A DNA stretch of 8,183 nt from Ktedonobacteraceae bacterium (GTDB taxonomy: Bacteria; Chloroflexota; Ktedonobacteria; Ktedonobacterales; Ktedonobacteraceae), in contig JADBKA010000212.1 of assembly GCA_014896635.1 (NCBI GenBank), positions 1 through 8,183 of the forward strand, in the 5' to 3' direction. The notes below the pieces were generated by a model. The model had not been told where the DNA came from. It worked only from the letters and a program-made list of their open reading frames with translations, and searched no databases. Made by a program: the position numbers and the translations under genes. Of this stretch, positions 1 through 5,591 are shown in pieces. Position 1 is the stretch's first letter; each line of letters begins with the position of its first letter.

Positions 1-94
1 GAAAGATTGCGTGCGCAGCCAATCCTGTCAAAATAGTGTTGCAGGGAGCAAAGGTAAGAAATCTTCCAGGTGCTGTTTCTCCTGGGAAAAACGC

Positions 95-123
95 TTGAGA
101 GACGCCAGCATTTGTGGTATATT
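95..123 (+). promoter_or_regulatory. Sigma70-type promoter of the tRNA-Arg gene
   Basis: A -35 box TTGAGA (95-100) and a -10 box TATATT (118-123) are separated by exactly 17 bases, and the -10 is preceded by TGG, giving an extended -10. The predicted start lies near base 130, only a few bases before the mature tRNA 5' end at 133, as is usual for a singly transcribed tRNA. Confidence 0.8.
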
Positions 124-132
124 TTAAGTGAT

Positions 133-204
133 GTTCCCGTAGCTCAGTGGATAGAGCACCGGTCTCCGGAACCGGGTGCGCAGGTTCGAGTCCTGTCGGG
201 AACA
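133..204 (+). tRNA. tRNA-Arg (anticodon CCG)
   Basis: The sequence folds as a full cloverleaf. The acceptor stem GTTCCCG (133-139) pairs with CGGGAAC (197-203), all seven pairs Watson-Crick. The D stem is GCTC/GAGC (142-145/154-157). The anticodon stem CCGGT/ACCGG (159-163/171-175) encloses loop CTCCGGA, so the anticodon is CCG at 166-168, which reads the arginine codon CGG. The T stem GCAGG/CCTGT (180-184/192-196, one G-U pair) encloses loop TTCGAGT. The variable loop is short, the discriminator base is A204, and CCA is not encoded. An A after the GG of the D loop (A151) fits the A20 identity element of bacterial tRNA-Arg. It has its own promoter and no neighbouring tRNA. Confidence 0.96.
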
Positions 205-245
205 CTTACCTACACGGCAAGGCATCGCTTCTCATCACCTCCTGC

Positions 246-274
246 TTTTCAACGCCTTCACGACAGGTTATAAT
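246..274 (+). promoter_or_regulatory. Promoter of the MBL-M50-HD-scpA operon
   Basis: A perfect -10 TATAAT (269-274) sits 17 bases after a partial -35 TTTTCA (246-251; 4 of 6 consensus positions). The predicted start near 281 leaves a leader of about 55 bases before the ATG at 337. The leader contains a small hairpin, GCCTG (300-304) with CAGGC (312-316), of unknown meaning. Confidence 0.65.
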
Positions 275-336
275 AGGTGCTACTATCCAACGTTTTTCTG
301 CCTGTTTGTTTCAGGCTGTGGTAGGAACGAAGTGTC

Positions 337-1269
337 ATGGCTAACAAGTACCCTTTTCTTGTGCGCTTCTGGGGTGTACGGGGCAGTTATCCTACGCCTG
401 GGCCACGTACTATCCGGCATGGCGGCAACACTGCCTGTGTGGAAGTCCAGGTCGGACAACGAACTCTTATTCTTGACGCGGGCAGTGGCATCATACGCCT
501 GGGAGAAGATCTTATGCAGCGGGCCAGCACGGAGAAGCAGCTTGATCTTGCCCTCTTCATTACTCACGGTCATACCGATCACCTTATTGGCTTCCCTTTC
601 TTCGCTCCTCTTTTTGACGCCCGCACAAATCTCCATCTCTTTGGACCACAGCTAGCAGGCCAGAACATCGAGCAACTCGTAACCCCGCTCATGTCTCCAC
701 CGTATTTCCCTGTAGATATACGACAACTGCCATCGCGCAGAACGTATCATACGCTCACTGGCACCCAGTCCATCTCCTGGTCCACAGAAGCGGACGCTCC
801 AGTAGTCAGAGCGCGATTGCATCATCAGAAATACCATCCCAGGCCGGCGGAGGTTCGCGTCACAGCGAGGCTGACGCACACGCACCCGCTTAACGGAGCG
901 CTGATTTACAGCATAGAATATGCTGGCCGGCGCTTGATCTATGCTACTGATGTCGAGTGGCGCAATGGGCAGGAAGAAGATTTTTTAGCATTTGCCGAAG
1001 GAGCCGATTTGTTAATACACGATGCTCAGTATACTGCACATGACTACCATCTGCTGAAACAAGGTTATGGACACAGTACAATAGAAATGGCAACTGAGGT
1101 GGCCAGAGCTGCCCATGTCCAGCAACTGATTCTGTTTCACCATGAGCCAACTTACGATGATAACCAGTTAGATCGTATGGAAGTAGAGGCACGCACACGT
1201 TTTGTCCGCACCTATTCTGCATATGAAGGCATGGAAATTGATCTTTTAGCACAAGGTGAGGTTCGATAA
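337..1269 (+). CDS. MBL-fold metallo-hydrolase (TaR3/PhnP-like)
   Basis: 310 residues, predicted cytoplasmic, binuclear metal hydrolase of the metallo-beta-lactamase fold. Seen: the N-terminal VRGSYPTPG and GGNTAC motifs (about 14-34), LDAGSG with Asp47, the signature THGHTDH (76-82) giving His77, His79, Asp81 and His82, a later metal-site candidate His183 in THTHP, ATD with Asp205, IHDAQYT (227-233), GYGHST (243-248) and LFHHEP (266-271). This set matches the cAMP-phosphodiesterase/TaR3-like branch of the superfamily and not a beta-lactamase. The substrate is unknown; a phosphodiester is a family-based guess. The ATG is preceded by AGGAACGA (323-330) at suitable spacing. It is the first gene of a four-gene operon, and its TAA overlaps the ATG of the M50 protease gene. 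Confidence 0.9.
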   Translation: MANKYPFLVRFWGVRGSYPTPGPRTIRHGGNTACVEVQVGQRTLILDAGSGIIRLGEDLMQRASTEKQLDLALFITHGHTDHLIGFPFFAPLFDARTNLHLFGPQLAGQNIEQLVTPLMSPPYFPVDIRQLPSRRTYHTLTGTQSISWSTEADAPVVRARLHHQKYHPRPAEVRVTARLTHTHPLNGALIYSIEYAGRRLIYATDVEWRNGQEEDFLAFAEGADLLIHDAQYTAHDYHLLKQGYGHSTIEMATEVARAAHVQQLILFHHEPTYDDNQLDRMEVEARTRFVRTYSAYEGMEIDLLAQGEVR

Positions 1270-2042
1270 TGCTGAAAATTAATGTTTTGCTGGCACTGAT
1301 GATCATTGTTTCGTTTCTGGGCGCAATAGCGCTGCACGAATCTGGACATGCAATGGCGGCTACCTGGTTAGGAGATCCGACACCACGTGCAGAGGGACGA
1401 CAGACGCTCAGGATAGGTCCGCATATTGATGCCCTCGGTCTGCTCCTCTGTATTTTCCTGGCATTCTCTCCCAATGTTCCGCCTGTGTCCACGCCGGCAG
1501 GACTGGGCTGGGGAAAGCCTGTTAAACCCGATCCCTGGAAACTACGCACCGGTCCAAACACTGGCGTTCTCCTGGTTGCTCTCGCAGGACCGATCTTCAG
1601 TCTGTTCATTGGCTTGCTGACGGCTTTCATCGCTCACTTTGCAGCGCCTTTCCTGGCCACTAATTTTCTGACAGAGCGGGTGTTACAACTGCTCATCGTC
1701 TTTGCTAGCATCAATGTTTCTCTGGCGCTTTTTAATATCCTGCCACTTTACCCGCTTGACGGCTACCAGATACTCTACACATTGCTCCCAGGTCGGCGGG
1801 CCGTCCAGTTTTCGCGCTCCGCTCCTTACGGACCTTTTATCGTCCTGTTCCTCTTCTTCATTTTGCCCTTCCTGACCGCATTCGCACTTCCGCTTTCCGG
1901 TGGCGCGGTGGCCGGGTCCGCAAACTTTCTCCAGATCATCCTGAACATGCCAACAACTATCGCTAACTGGTCGCTCGCTATCCTCTCGCTGATTTTCGAC
2001 AATGCTGGCGGGCATAGTATTATGTACTTCTATACATTATGA
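1269..2042 (+). CDS. M50 site-2-type membrane zinc protease
   Basis: 257 residues, a polytopic membrane metalloprotease that would cut substrates within or near the bilayer. Seen: HESGH (23-27) inside the first hydrophobic segment (zinc ligands His23 and His27, catalytic Glu24), and NILPLYPLDG (156-165), the family motif in which Asp164 is the third zinc ligand. Hydrophobic stretches lie at about 5-33, 55-70, 98-125, 138-170 and 187-210. There is no PDZ or CBS domain, so this is the short, minimal type. GDPT (35-38) followed by a short lead-in to an HIDALG-like segment is typical of the Rv1735c/SpoIVFB-like 'site-2 protease family' proteins. The start overlaps the upstream stop (TAATG) and is preceded by AAGGTGAGG (1253-1261). 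The physiological substrate cannot be told from the sequence. Confidence 0.9.
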   Translation: MLKINVLLALMIIVSFLGAIALHESGHAMAATWLGDPTPRAEGRQTLRIGPHIDALGLLLCIFLAFSPNVPPVSTPAGLGWGKPVKPDPWKLRTGPNTGVLLVALAGPIFSLFIGLLTAFIAHFAAPFLATNFLTERVLQLLIVFASINVSLALFNILPLYPLDGYQILYTLLPGRRAVQFSRSAPYGPFIVLFLFFILPFLTAFALPLSGGAVAGSANFLQIILNMPTTIANWSLAILSLIFDNAGGHSIMYFYTL

Positions 2043-2587
2043 ATGGTTCTTTGTATCCTGCATTTTTAAAATCTACTATTTACCGTCTCAGGCAAGTGCG
2101 ACAACAGCTTGGTTTTGTCGCACCGCTCTCAGAGAGTGATCATGCAGAAGTTGCACGCTGGCTGCCACCACTGGCGTTGCCGCTCTTTCACAGCATGTCC
2201 GCAGCCGACCAGCAGCACAGCCTGCGTGTCTGTCGGAGTCTGCTGGCGCGCGGTTGTACCGATGCTGATATGCTCGCGGCTGCGCTCCTCCACGATGTGG
2301 GCAAGGCGCAGGGGCGTGTACCTTTCTGGACGCGCCCGGCGATAGTGCTCGGCAAGCTCTGTGCGCCCAGACTGCTGCGCCGTCTGGTTTTCCCGCTTAC
2401 CACGCTGAGCAGTCAAAGCCGGCCCCGCTGGCGGCGCTCGCTCAGTTATGCCTGGTGGCACGCGGAAGTTGGTGCGGACCTCGCGACTGCCGCCGGGCTG
2501 TCCGAGCGCGCGGTGCTCTACATTCGCACACACCACCAGCCGCACGGTCCCGCAGCCCTGTTGCACCAGGTTGATGAGGTGTCATGA
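2039..2587 (+). CDS. HD-domain phosphohydrolase
   Basis: 182 residues, predicted soluble metal-dependent phosphohydrolase. Seen: His60 in QQHSLRV, the signature LLHDVGKA with His85-Asp86, then His141 in WWHAEVGADLA and His165-His166 in IRTHH. These are spaced as in HD-type hydrolases. The final histidines resemble the HDIG/HD-GYP-like pattern, but the GYP motif is absent, so a cyclic-dinucleotide activity should not be assumed. The substrate is unknown (nucleotide or phosphate monoester in the family). The ATG overlaps the TGA of the M50 gene as ATGA and has no clear Shine-Dalgarno, so it is probably translated by coupling. Codon use and GC rise somewhat within this gene (many CGC/GCG), more than in its neighbours. 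Confidence 0.85.
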   Translation: MNGSLYPAFLKSTIYRLRQVRQQLGFVAPLSESDHAEVARWLPPLALPLFHSMSAADQQHSLRVCRSLLARGCTDADMLAAALLHDVGKAQGRVPFWTRPAIVLGKLCAPRLLRRLVFPLTTLSSQSRPRWRRSLSYAWWHAEVGADLATAAGLSERAVLYIRTHHQPHGPAALLHQVDEVS

Positions 2588-2628
2588 CCCTTATGATCTT
2601 CTCTACTCTTCGCAATCTTGCAGTATAG
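2584..2628 (+). CDS. Possible 14-codon leader ORF before scpA
   Basis: An ATG overlaps the TGA of the HD gene (ATGA, 2584-2587) and is preceded by a good Shine-Dalgarno-like GATGAGG (2573-2579). The frame runs MTLMIFSTLRNLAV and stops at TAG 2626-2628, just before the Shine-Dalgarno (2631-2634) of scpA. It may simply hand ribosomes from the HD gene to scpA, or it may be chance. No function can be assigned. Confidence 0.3.
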   Translation: MTLMIFSTLRNLAV

Positions 2629-2645
2629 ATGAGGTATCTTCGATC

Positions 2646-3482
2646 ATGCCCGAACCGGTTGGCACATCCGAAGAAGTGGCTGTACAGCCTGAAAACGAGC
2701 GATATGTCGTGCATCTGCCCATTTTTGAAGGCCCGCTCGACTTGCTGCTACACCTGATCGAGAAACGGCAAATGGAGATTACCACCATTTCGCTTGTGGC
2801 CGTCACCGATCAGTACCTCGCCTACCTGCAACGCTGGCAAGAGGATCAACTGCCGCTGGCGAATATGGCTGCGTTCGTGGCGATTGCCGCTCGCCTGCTC
2901 TATATCAAATCGCAAAGTCTGCTCCCGCATAGCATGAAAGAAGAGTCGGATACCCAGGCAAGCAATGCCGCTGCCCTGGCAGATGAACTTCAGCGCCATC
3001 TGGTAGAATACAGGATAGCGAAGGAGATCGCAAACGTTCTGCGCCAGCACGAAGAGGCGGGATGGCAGACACATGCTCGCTCTGGCCTGCTGGCGGGTAT
3101 CGAAGCTCAGCTCGCCTGGACGCCCCCCACGCTCAGCCACATGGAAGTACAATCTCTGGCTCATGCTTTCCAGCGCCTGTTGGAACTACGGGCCAGAGAT
3201 GAGGAGAACGGCGCCCAGATCCTGCCTGTAACACGTGTGCGCGTCAGTGAGCGTATTGCCGAAATTATCAGTCGCCTGCAAGAAAAACCCGCAATCTCGC
3301 TCGCCGAAATTATCGAGCATGAGCATTCGCGGCTGGTGATCATTGTAACATTTATCGCGCTACTGGAACTATGGAAATGGGAACGTATCAGTGTCAAACA
3401 GGAAGCCCTGATGGGACCCATCACACTCGAACGTGGTCCTCGCTGGTCTCAGGATGATCAGCTGACATATGATGAAGACTAA
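2646..3482 (+). CDS. scpA: ScpA, kleisin subunit of the SMC-ScpAB condensin
   Basis: 278 residues, close to the usual length for ScpA. It bridges the two SMC heads, binds ScpB and acts in chromosome compaction and segregation. Seen: the hallmark N-terminal motif FEGPLDLLLHLIEK (27-40) followed by ISLVAVTDQYLAYL (48-61); a helical stretch with AARLLYIKSQSLLP (81-94); a variable charged middle; and a C-terminal winged-helix region starting near VRVSERIAEI (198-207), with FIALLELWKW (236-245). The frame is open upstream to 2448, but family alignment and the GAGG at 2631-2634 favour the ATG at 2646. No scpB follows: the next gene encodes an FHA protein with its own promoter. Bacterial scpA and scpB are commonly adjacent, so scpB must lie elsewhere or outside this window. 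Confidence 0.94.
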   Translation: MPEPVGTSEEVAVQPENERYVVHLPIFEGPLDLLLHLIEKRQMEITTISLVAVTDQYLAYLQRWQEDQLPLANMAAFVAIAARLLYIKSQSLLPHSMKEESDTQASNAAALADELQRHLVEYRIAKEIANVLRQHEEAGWQTHARSGLLAGIEAQLAWTPPTLSHMEVQSLAHAFQRLLELRARDEENGAQILPVTRVRVSERIAEIISRLQEKPAISLAEIIEHEHSRLVIIVTFIALLELWKWERISVKQEALMGPITLERGPRWSQDDQLTYDED

Positions 3483-3507
3483 ACTCGTCTTTTCACTATG
3501 TGACCCG

Positions 3508-3536
3508 TTGCGAAGTCGGGAATATTGTGCTATGCT
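3508..3536 (+). promoter_or_regulatory. Extended -10 promoter of the FHA gene
   Basis: TTGCGA (3508-3513), a 17-base spacer and TATGCT (3531-3536), with TGC immediately before the -10 (3528-3530), giving an extended -10. The predicted start near 3543 argues against the upstream in-frame ATG at 3525 and supports translation from 3591. Confidence 0.55.
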
Positions 3537-3590
3537 CTCCTGGGGCTTCTTGAGAACAAAGCAGACAAACTAGCGGGGAAAAGTCGCATC

Positions 3591-4289
3591 ATGGCACAGA
3601 ATCAGGAATCGGCTGCATACCTCGTCTTCCAGCAGGGATCGCTGGCAGGCAAGCGCGTCGAGTTGTGGAAAGAGTGTACGACCATCGGGCGCAGCCGCGC
3701 ACGCGATATCTTCCTCGAAGATGTTACCGTGCATCGCAAACAGGCAAGCATCCTTCGCACTGCCCAGGGCTATGTCCTGCGCGATGATCACGGCAGCGGC
3801 GACAGTCTGGTGAACGGCCAGCCTGTACGCGAACATTTACTGCAAAACGGCGACCGGCTGACTTTCGGCAATACACAGCTTACTTTCTATGCCAGCGAAG
3901 CCACACGGCCATTCCAGTTTCCTTCCTCACGCGGGCGCGAACTCCTTATAGGGAGGAGCGCCGATCCAGCTACCGGTCCTATCACGACGCCCATTGCTCG
4001 CCTGGACCTCAGCGGGCCTCACGGCGGCAATCTACGGAGCATCGAATTGCTGTCCGAAATATCTATTGGACGCAGCCGCGAATGCAATATCTTCCTCGAA
4101 GATCTGGCTGTGAGTCGCCTGCATGCGACGGTGAGCGTCCTGCCCGACGGCAGCTACGAACTGGCCGACAACGGCTCTGCCACCGGCACATTCGTCAATG
4201 GCCGCGCCATCACCCGCTGTCACCTGCACGACGGCGACATCATCCAGATCGGCGCACAGCGATTCGTTTTTCATCTGAGTAAATTATGA
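3591..4289 (+). CDS. Tandem FHA-domain protein
   Basis: 232 residues, no signal peptide or membrane segment, so predicted cytoplasmic. FHA domains bind phosphothreonine peptides and often work with Ser/Thr kinases such as the one at 6521-7585. FHA1 spans about 10-101 and FHA2 about 150-230, joined by a Pro/Gly-containing linker. FHA2 has the full canonical set: IGRSR (159-163), SRLH (175-178, the SxxH phospho-site), DNGS (193-196) and TGTFVNG (198-204). FHA1 has IGRSR (32-36) and LVNG (73-76), but the SxxH is replaced by HRKQ (49-52) and the conserved Asn by His67, so phospho-binding there is doubtful. The start was chosen for GGGGAA (3575-3580) ten bases before the ATG at 3591; the frame also has an ATG at 3525 that lies inside the promoter. 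The gene converges with the nucleotidyltransferase gene. Confidence 0.9.
   Translation: MAQNQESAAYLVFQQGSLAGKRVELWKECTTIGRSRARDIFLEDVTVHRKQASILRTAQGYVLRDDHGSGDSLVNGQPVREHLLQNGDRLTFGNTQLTFYASEATRPFQFPSSRGRELLIGRSADPATGPITTPIARLDLSGPHGGNLRSIELLSEISIGRSRECNIFLEDLAVSRLHATVSVLPDGSYELADNGSATGTFVNGRAITRCHLHDGDIIQIGAQRFVFHLSKL
3690..4103 (+). repeat. In-register direct repeat between the two FHA domains
   Basis: CGCAGCCGCG occurs at 3690-3699 and 4071-4080, and the 17-mer ATATCTTCCTCGAAGAT at 3706-3722 and 4087-4103. Both pairs are exactly 381 bases (127 codons) apart and encode the matching IGRSR and IFLED parts of the two domains. This points to an internal duplication or to gene conversion between the copies. 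Confidence 0.85.
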
Positions 4290-4297
4290 CGTTCATG

Positions 4298-4324
4298 GCA
4301 GATGAGCAATTCTCGCTGTTCTGC
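4298..4324. terminator. Weak hairpin between convergent genes
   Basis: GCAGATGAGC (4298-4307) and GCTGTTCTGC (4315-4324) form an imperfect stem: 5 pairs, a 2x2 internal loop, 3 pairs and a 7-base loop. It fills the 37-base gap between the FHA stop and the nucleotidyltransferase stop. There is no T-run on either strand, so its role as a two-way terminator is only suggested by position. Confidence 0.25.
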
Positions 4325-4326
4325 AT

Positions 4327-5187
4327 CTAGTCATAGATACCCAGACGGGCCAGGCGTTGTACACGCTGCTCGTAGTAATCGAGTAGTGTACCATCGCTGC
4401 TCCTGACCGGCGGAGCATACGCGCGAGTCTCGCGCATAAAGCGGCGCACTTCATGTGGAACACTGCGCCTGTCCAGACCGGCGCGGATGCGCGTTGAAGA
4501 GACCTCACGGTAGGTGTCGCTCAATGGCAAAGGGTGAATAGAACAGGCAAAACGTTCGTTCTGAGGCTGGTGAATCAGTTCATCCAGTTCATGCCGACCG
4601 GCATTGCCGCGCGGGGCAACCAGCAGTTCCGCCAGCGTAAAAAGTTCGGTCAGCGCGGCGTCGCGGTCGCTGTAGTAACGCGGGTCAAGAATCTGGACAA
4701 TTTTATCAAAACCTATCAGGAAAAGTATGCGCTTGACTGCCGGAAAAGTATGGTGAATTGCTTCAGCCTGCTCGACATAGAGACCACGATTGAAGAGGAA
4801 AATACCAGTACGCGGCAAGCGCCGCTGTAAAAGGATTTGTAGCAGTGCAATACGATCAACCAGGAGTGGACGCTCAACGCCCTCTTTGTCAACTGTCAAT
4901 TTTGTGAAGGCCGCATAGACCCGCATAGGTTGGCGTGATCCATGCGGATTTTGTGATACACGTAAGTTATGCCACTGCGCGTACTGCCATGCCTCTTTGA
5001 GGAGCGCCAGGTGCGCGATGGTTGGCGGATTAAAGGAACCGGGGAAGATGATCACTTCACCACGTGGCTGAGGTGAGCCTGGGAGTATTAAAGCGTATGG
5101 AGGCTCCTGCGGACGCAATTTGCTCAGTAGCGTCTGTATGCTCTGGAGACGCTTAAGCTCGCTCCGCGAAAAGTATACTCCTCTCAT
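4327..5187 (-). CDS. NadD/NMNAT-like nucleotidyltransferase
   Basis: 286 residues, member of the HxGH-type nucleotidylyltransferase superfamily, probably cytoplasmic. Seen: GSFNPPTIAH (50-59), the nucleotide-binding motif with His59, and SSTRIR (230-235), the C-terminal ISSTxIR-like motif of nicotinate/nicotinamide mononucleotide adenylyltransferases; LFLIGFDK (155-162) occupies the place of the IIG-D segment of NadD. If so, it would join NMN or NaMN with ATP in NAD synthesis. The GSFNPP motif is closer to the NMNAT style than to the GGTFDPIH of typical bacterial NadD. It is longer than usual NadD (about 190-220 residues), with about 45 residues before the motif and a longer middle, so another substrate is possible. 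The start has no Shine-Dalgarno and lies 7 bases after a -10 box, suggesting a leaderless mRNA. Confidence 0.75.
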   Translation of the reverse strand: MRGVYFSRSELKRLQSIQTLLSKLRPQEPPYALILPGSPQPRGEVIIFPGSFNPPTIAHLALLKEAWQYAQWHNLRVSQNPHGSRQPMRVYAAFTKLTVDKEGVERPLLVDRIALLQILLQRRLPRTGIFLFNRGLYVEQAEAIHHTFPAVKRILFLIGFDKIVQILDPRYYSDRDAALTELFTLAELLVAPRGNAGRHELDELIHQPQNERFACSIHPLPLSDTYREVSSTRIRAGLDRRSVPHEVRRFMRETRAYAPPVRSSDGTLLDYYEQRVQRLARLGIYD

Positions 5188-5193
5188 GCACTC

Positions 5194-5202
5194 ATTATAT
5201 CA
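5194..5202 (-). promoter_or_regulatory. Extended -10 box giving a leaderless start
   Basis: On the minus strand TGATATAAT is read from 5202 to 5194: a perfect -10 TATAAT with the TGn extension. Six bases (GAGTGC) follow before the ATG at 5187, so the expected transcription start coincides with the A of that ATG. No good -35 is seen 16-18 bases upstream, as is common for extended -10 promoters. The element lies between the stop of the small charged protein gene and the nucleotidyltransferase start. Confidence 0.6.
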
Positions 5203-5217
5203 CTGAAGCAAACGTAT

Positions 5218-5403
5218 TTACTCGGCCTTGCGCTTCTCTTTTCCTTTTCCTTCAGCCTGAGATGCCTTGCGGGCGGCGGCGCGTATCTCTTCCTGAGCCT
5301 GTGCCTTTTCTTTTGCCTGTTCTTCGGCTGCGTGCCGGGCGGCAGCGCGCATCTCTTTCTGCGCCTGGGCTTTCTCCTGCTGCTTTTCCTTTTCGTCTGT
5401 CAT
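5218..5403 (-). CDS. Small charged Ala/Gln/Lys-rich repeat protein
   Basis: 61 residues; family not recognised. It is almost wholly made of Lys, Glu, Ala, Gln and Arg, with no aromatic residue apart from none seen and no Cys, and should be one long amphipathic or coiled-coil-like helix. Two copies of a 22-residue repeat are visible: KAQAQKEMRAAARHA (11-25) and KAQAQEEIRAAARKA (33-47). The N-terminus is acidic/basic mixed (MTDEKEKQQE) and the C-terminus is Lys-rich (GKGKEKRKAE), which could bind nucleic acid, though nothing proves it. A strong Shine-Dalgarno AGGAG (5417-5413) lies 9 bases before the ATG, so this is a real gene and not a shadow. It sits between the TPR gene and the nucleotidyltransferase on the same strand. 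No clear promoter of its own was found. Confidence 0.7.
   Translation of the reverse strand: MTDEKEKQQEKAQAQKEMRAAARHAAEEQAKEKAQAQEEIRAAARKASQAEGKGKEKRKAE
5271..5378 (-). repeat. Two-copy 66-base tandem repeat within the small gene
   Basis: Bases 5271-5312 match 5337-5378 with few differences, at a spacing of 66 bases (22 codons). The shared core encodes the RAAAR and KAQAQ segments. Differences fall largely at third codon positions, which suggests selection on the protein repeat. Confidence 0.7.
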
Positions 5404-5433
5404 AACACACTGCTCCTGTTAATACATGTCAGA

Positions 5434-5449
5434 CAGAGTGAAGACTCTG
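5434..5449 (-). promoter_or_regulatory. Perfect short hairpin in the leader of the small gene
   Basis: CAGAGT (5434-5439) and ACTCTG (5444-5449) are perfectly complementary around a 4-base loop. The hairpin lies 30 bases upstream of the small gene's ATG and 16 bases upstream of its Shine-Dalgarno. No T-run follows, so it is not an intrinsic terminator; it could be an RNA stability element, a protein-binding operator, or chance. Confidence 0.3.
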
Positions 5450-5591
5450 CCGATCTCTGCCATTGCGATTCTTTTTCTTCTGATCATCTCCCCTCTGACT
5501 CTCACGATTCTGCCCACCCCGGTGGATACAACTGGTGAATGGGCGAAATCTTCTCTGCTCAAATATCTGGCTGCCTGCAAGGGGTAATATT

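Noticed and set aside
64..87. Hairpin TTCCAGG/CCTGGGA just before the tRNA promoter
   Set aside because: No T-run follows on either strand, so it cannot be called a terminator of an upstream gene.
1..99. Open frame 3 at the left edge ending in TGA at 97-99 (VRNLPGAVSPGKNA)
   Set aside because: Too short, without a recognised family, and two other frames are also open over part of it; cannot be supported as the end of a gene.
70..273. Small open frame over the tRNA giving a VAQWIEHRSPEPG-like peptide
   Set aside because: It is the well-known spurious translation of a tRNA gene; the cloverleaf explains the bases.
2448..2645. Upstream 66-residue extension of scpA
   Set aside because: It overlaps the HD gene in another frame, has an atypical Cys/Pro-rich composition, and lacks a ribosome binding site; the ATG at 2646 fits the family.
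3525..3590. 22-residue N-terminal extension of the FHA protein
   Set aside because: The ATG at 3525 lies within the likely promoter and has no Shine-Dalgarno, whereas 3591 has one.
5508..5545. Short GC stem near CCACCGGGGTGG as a terminator after the TPR gene
   Set aside because: The loop is too small, the stem is short and no T-run follows on the minus strand.
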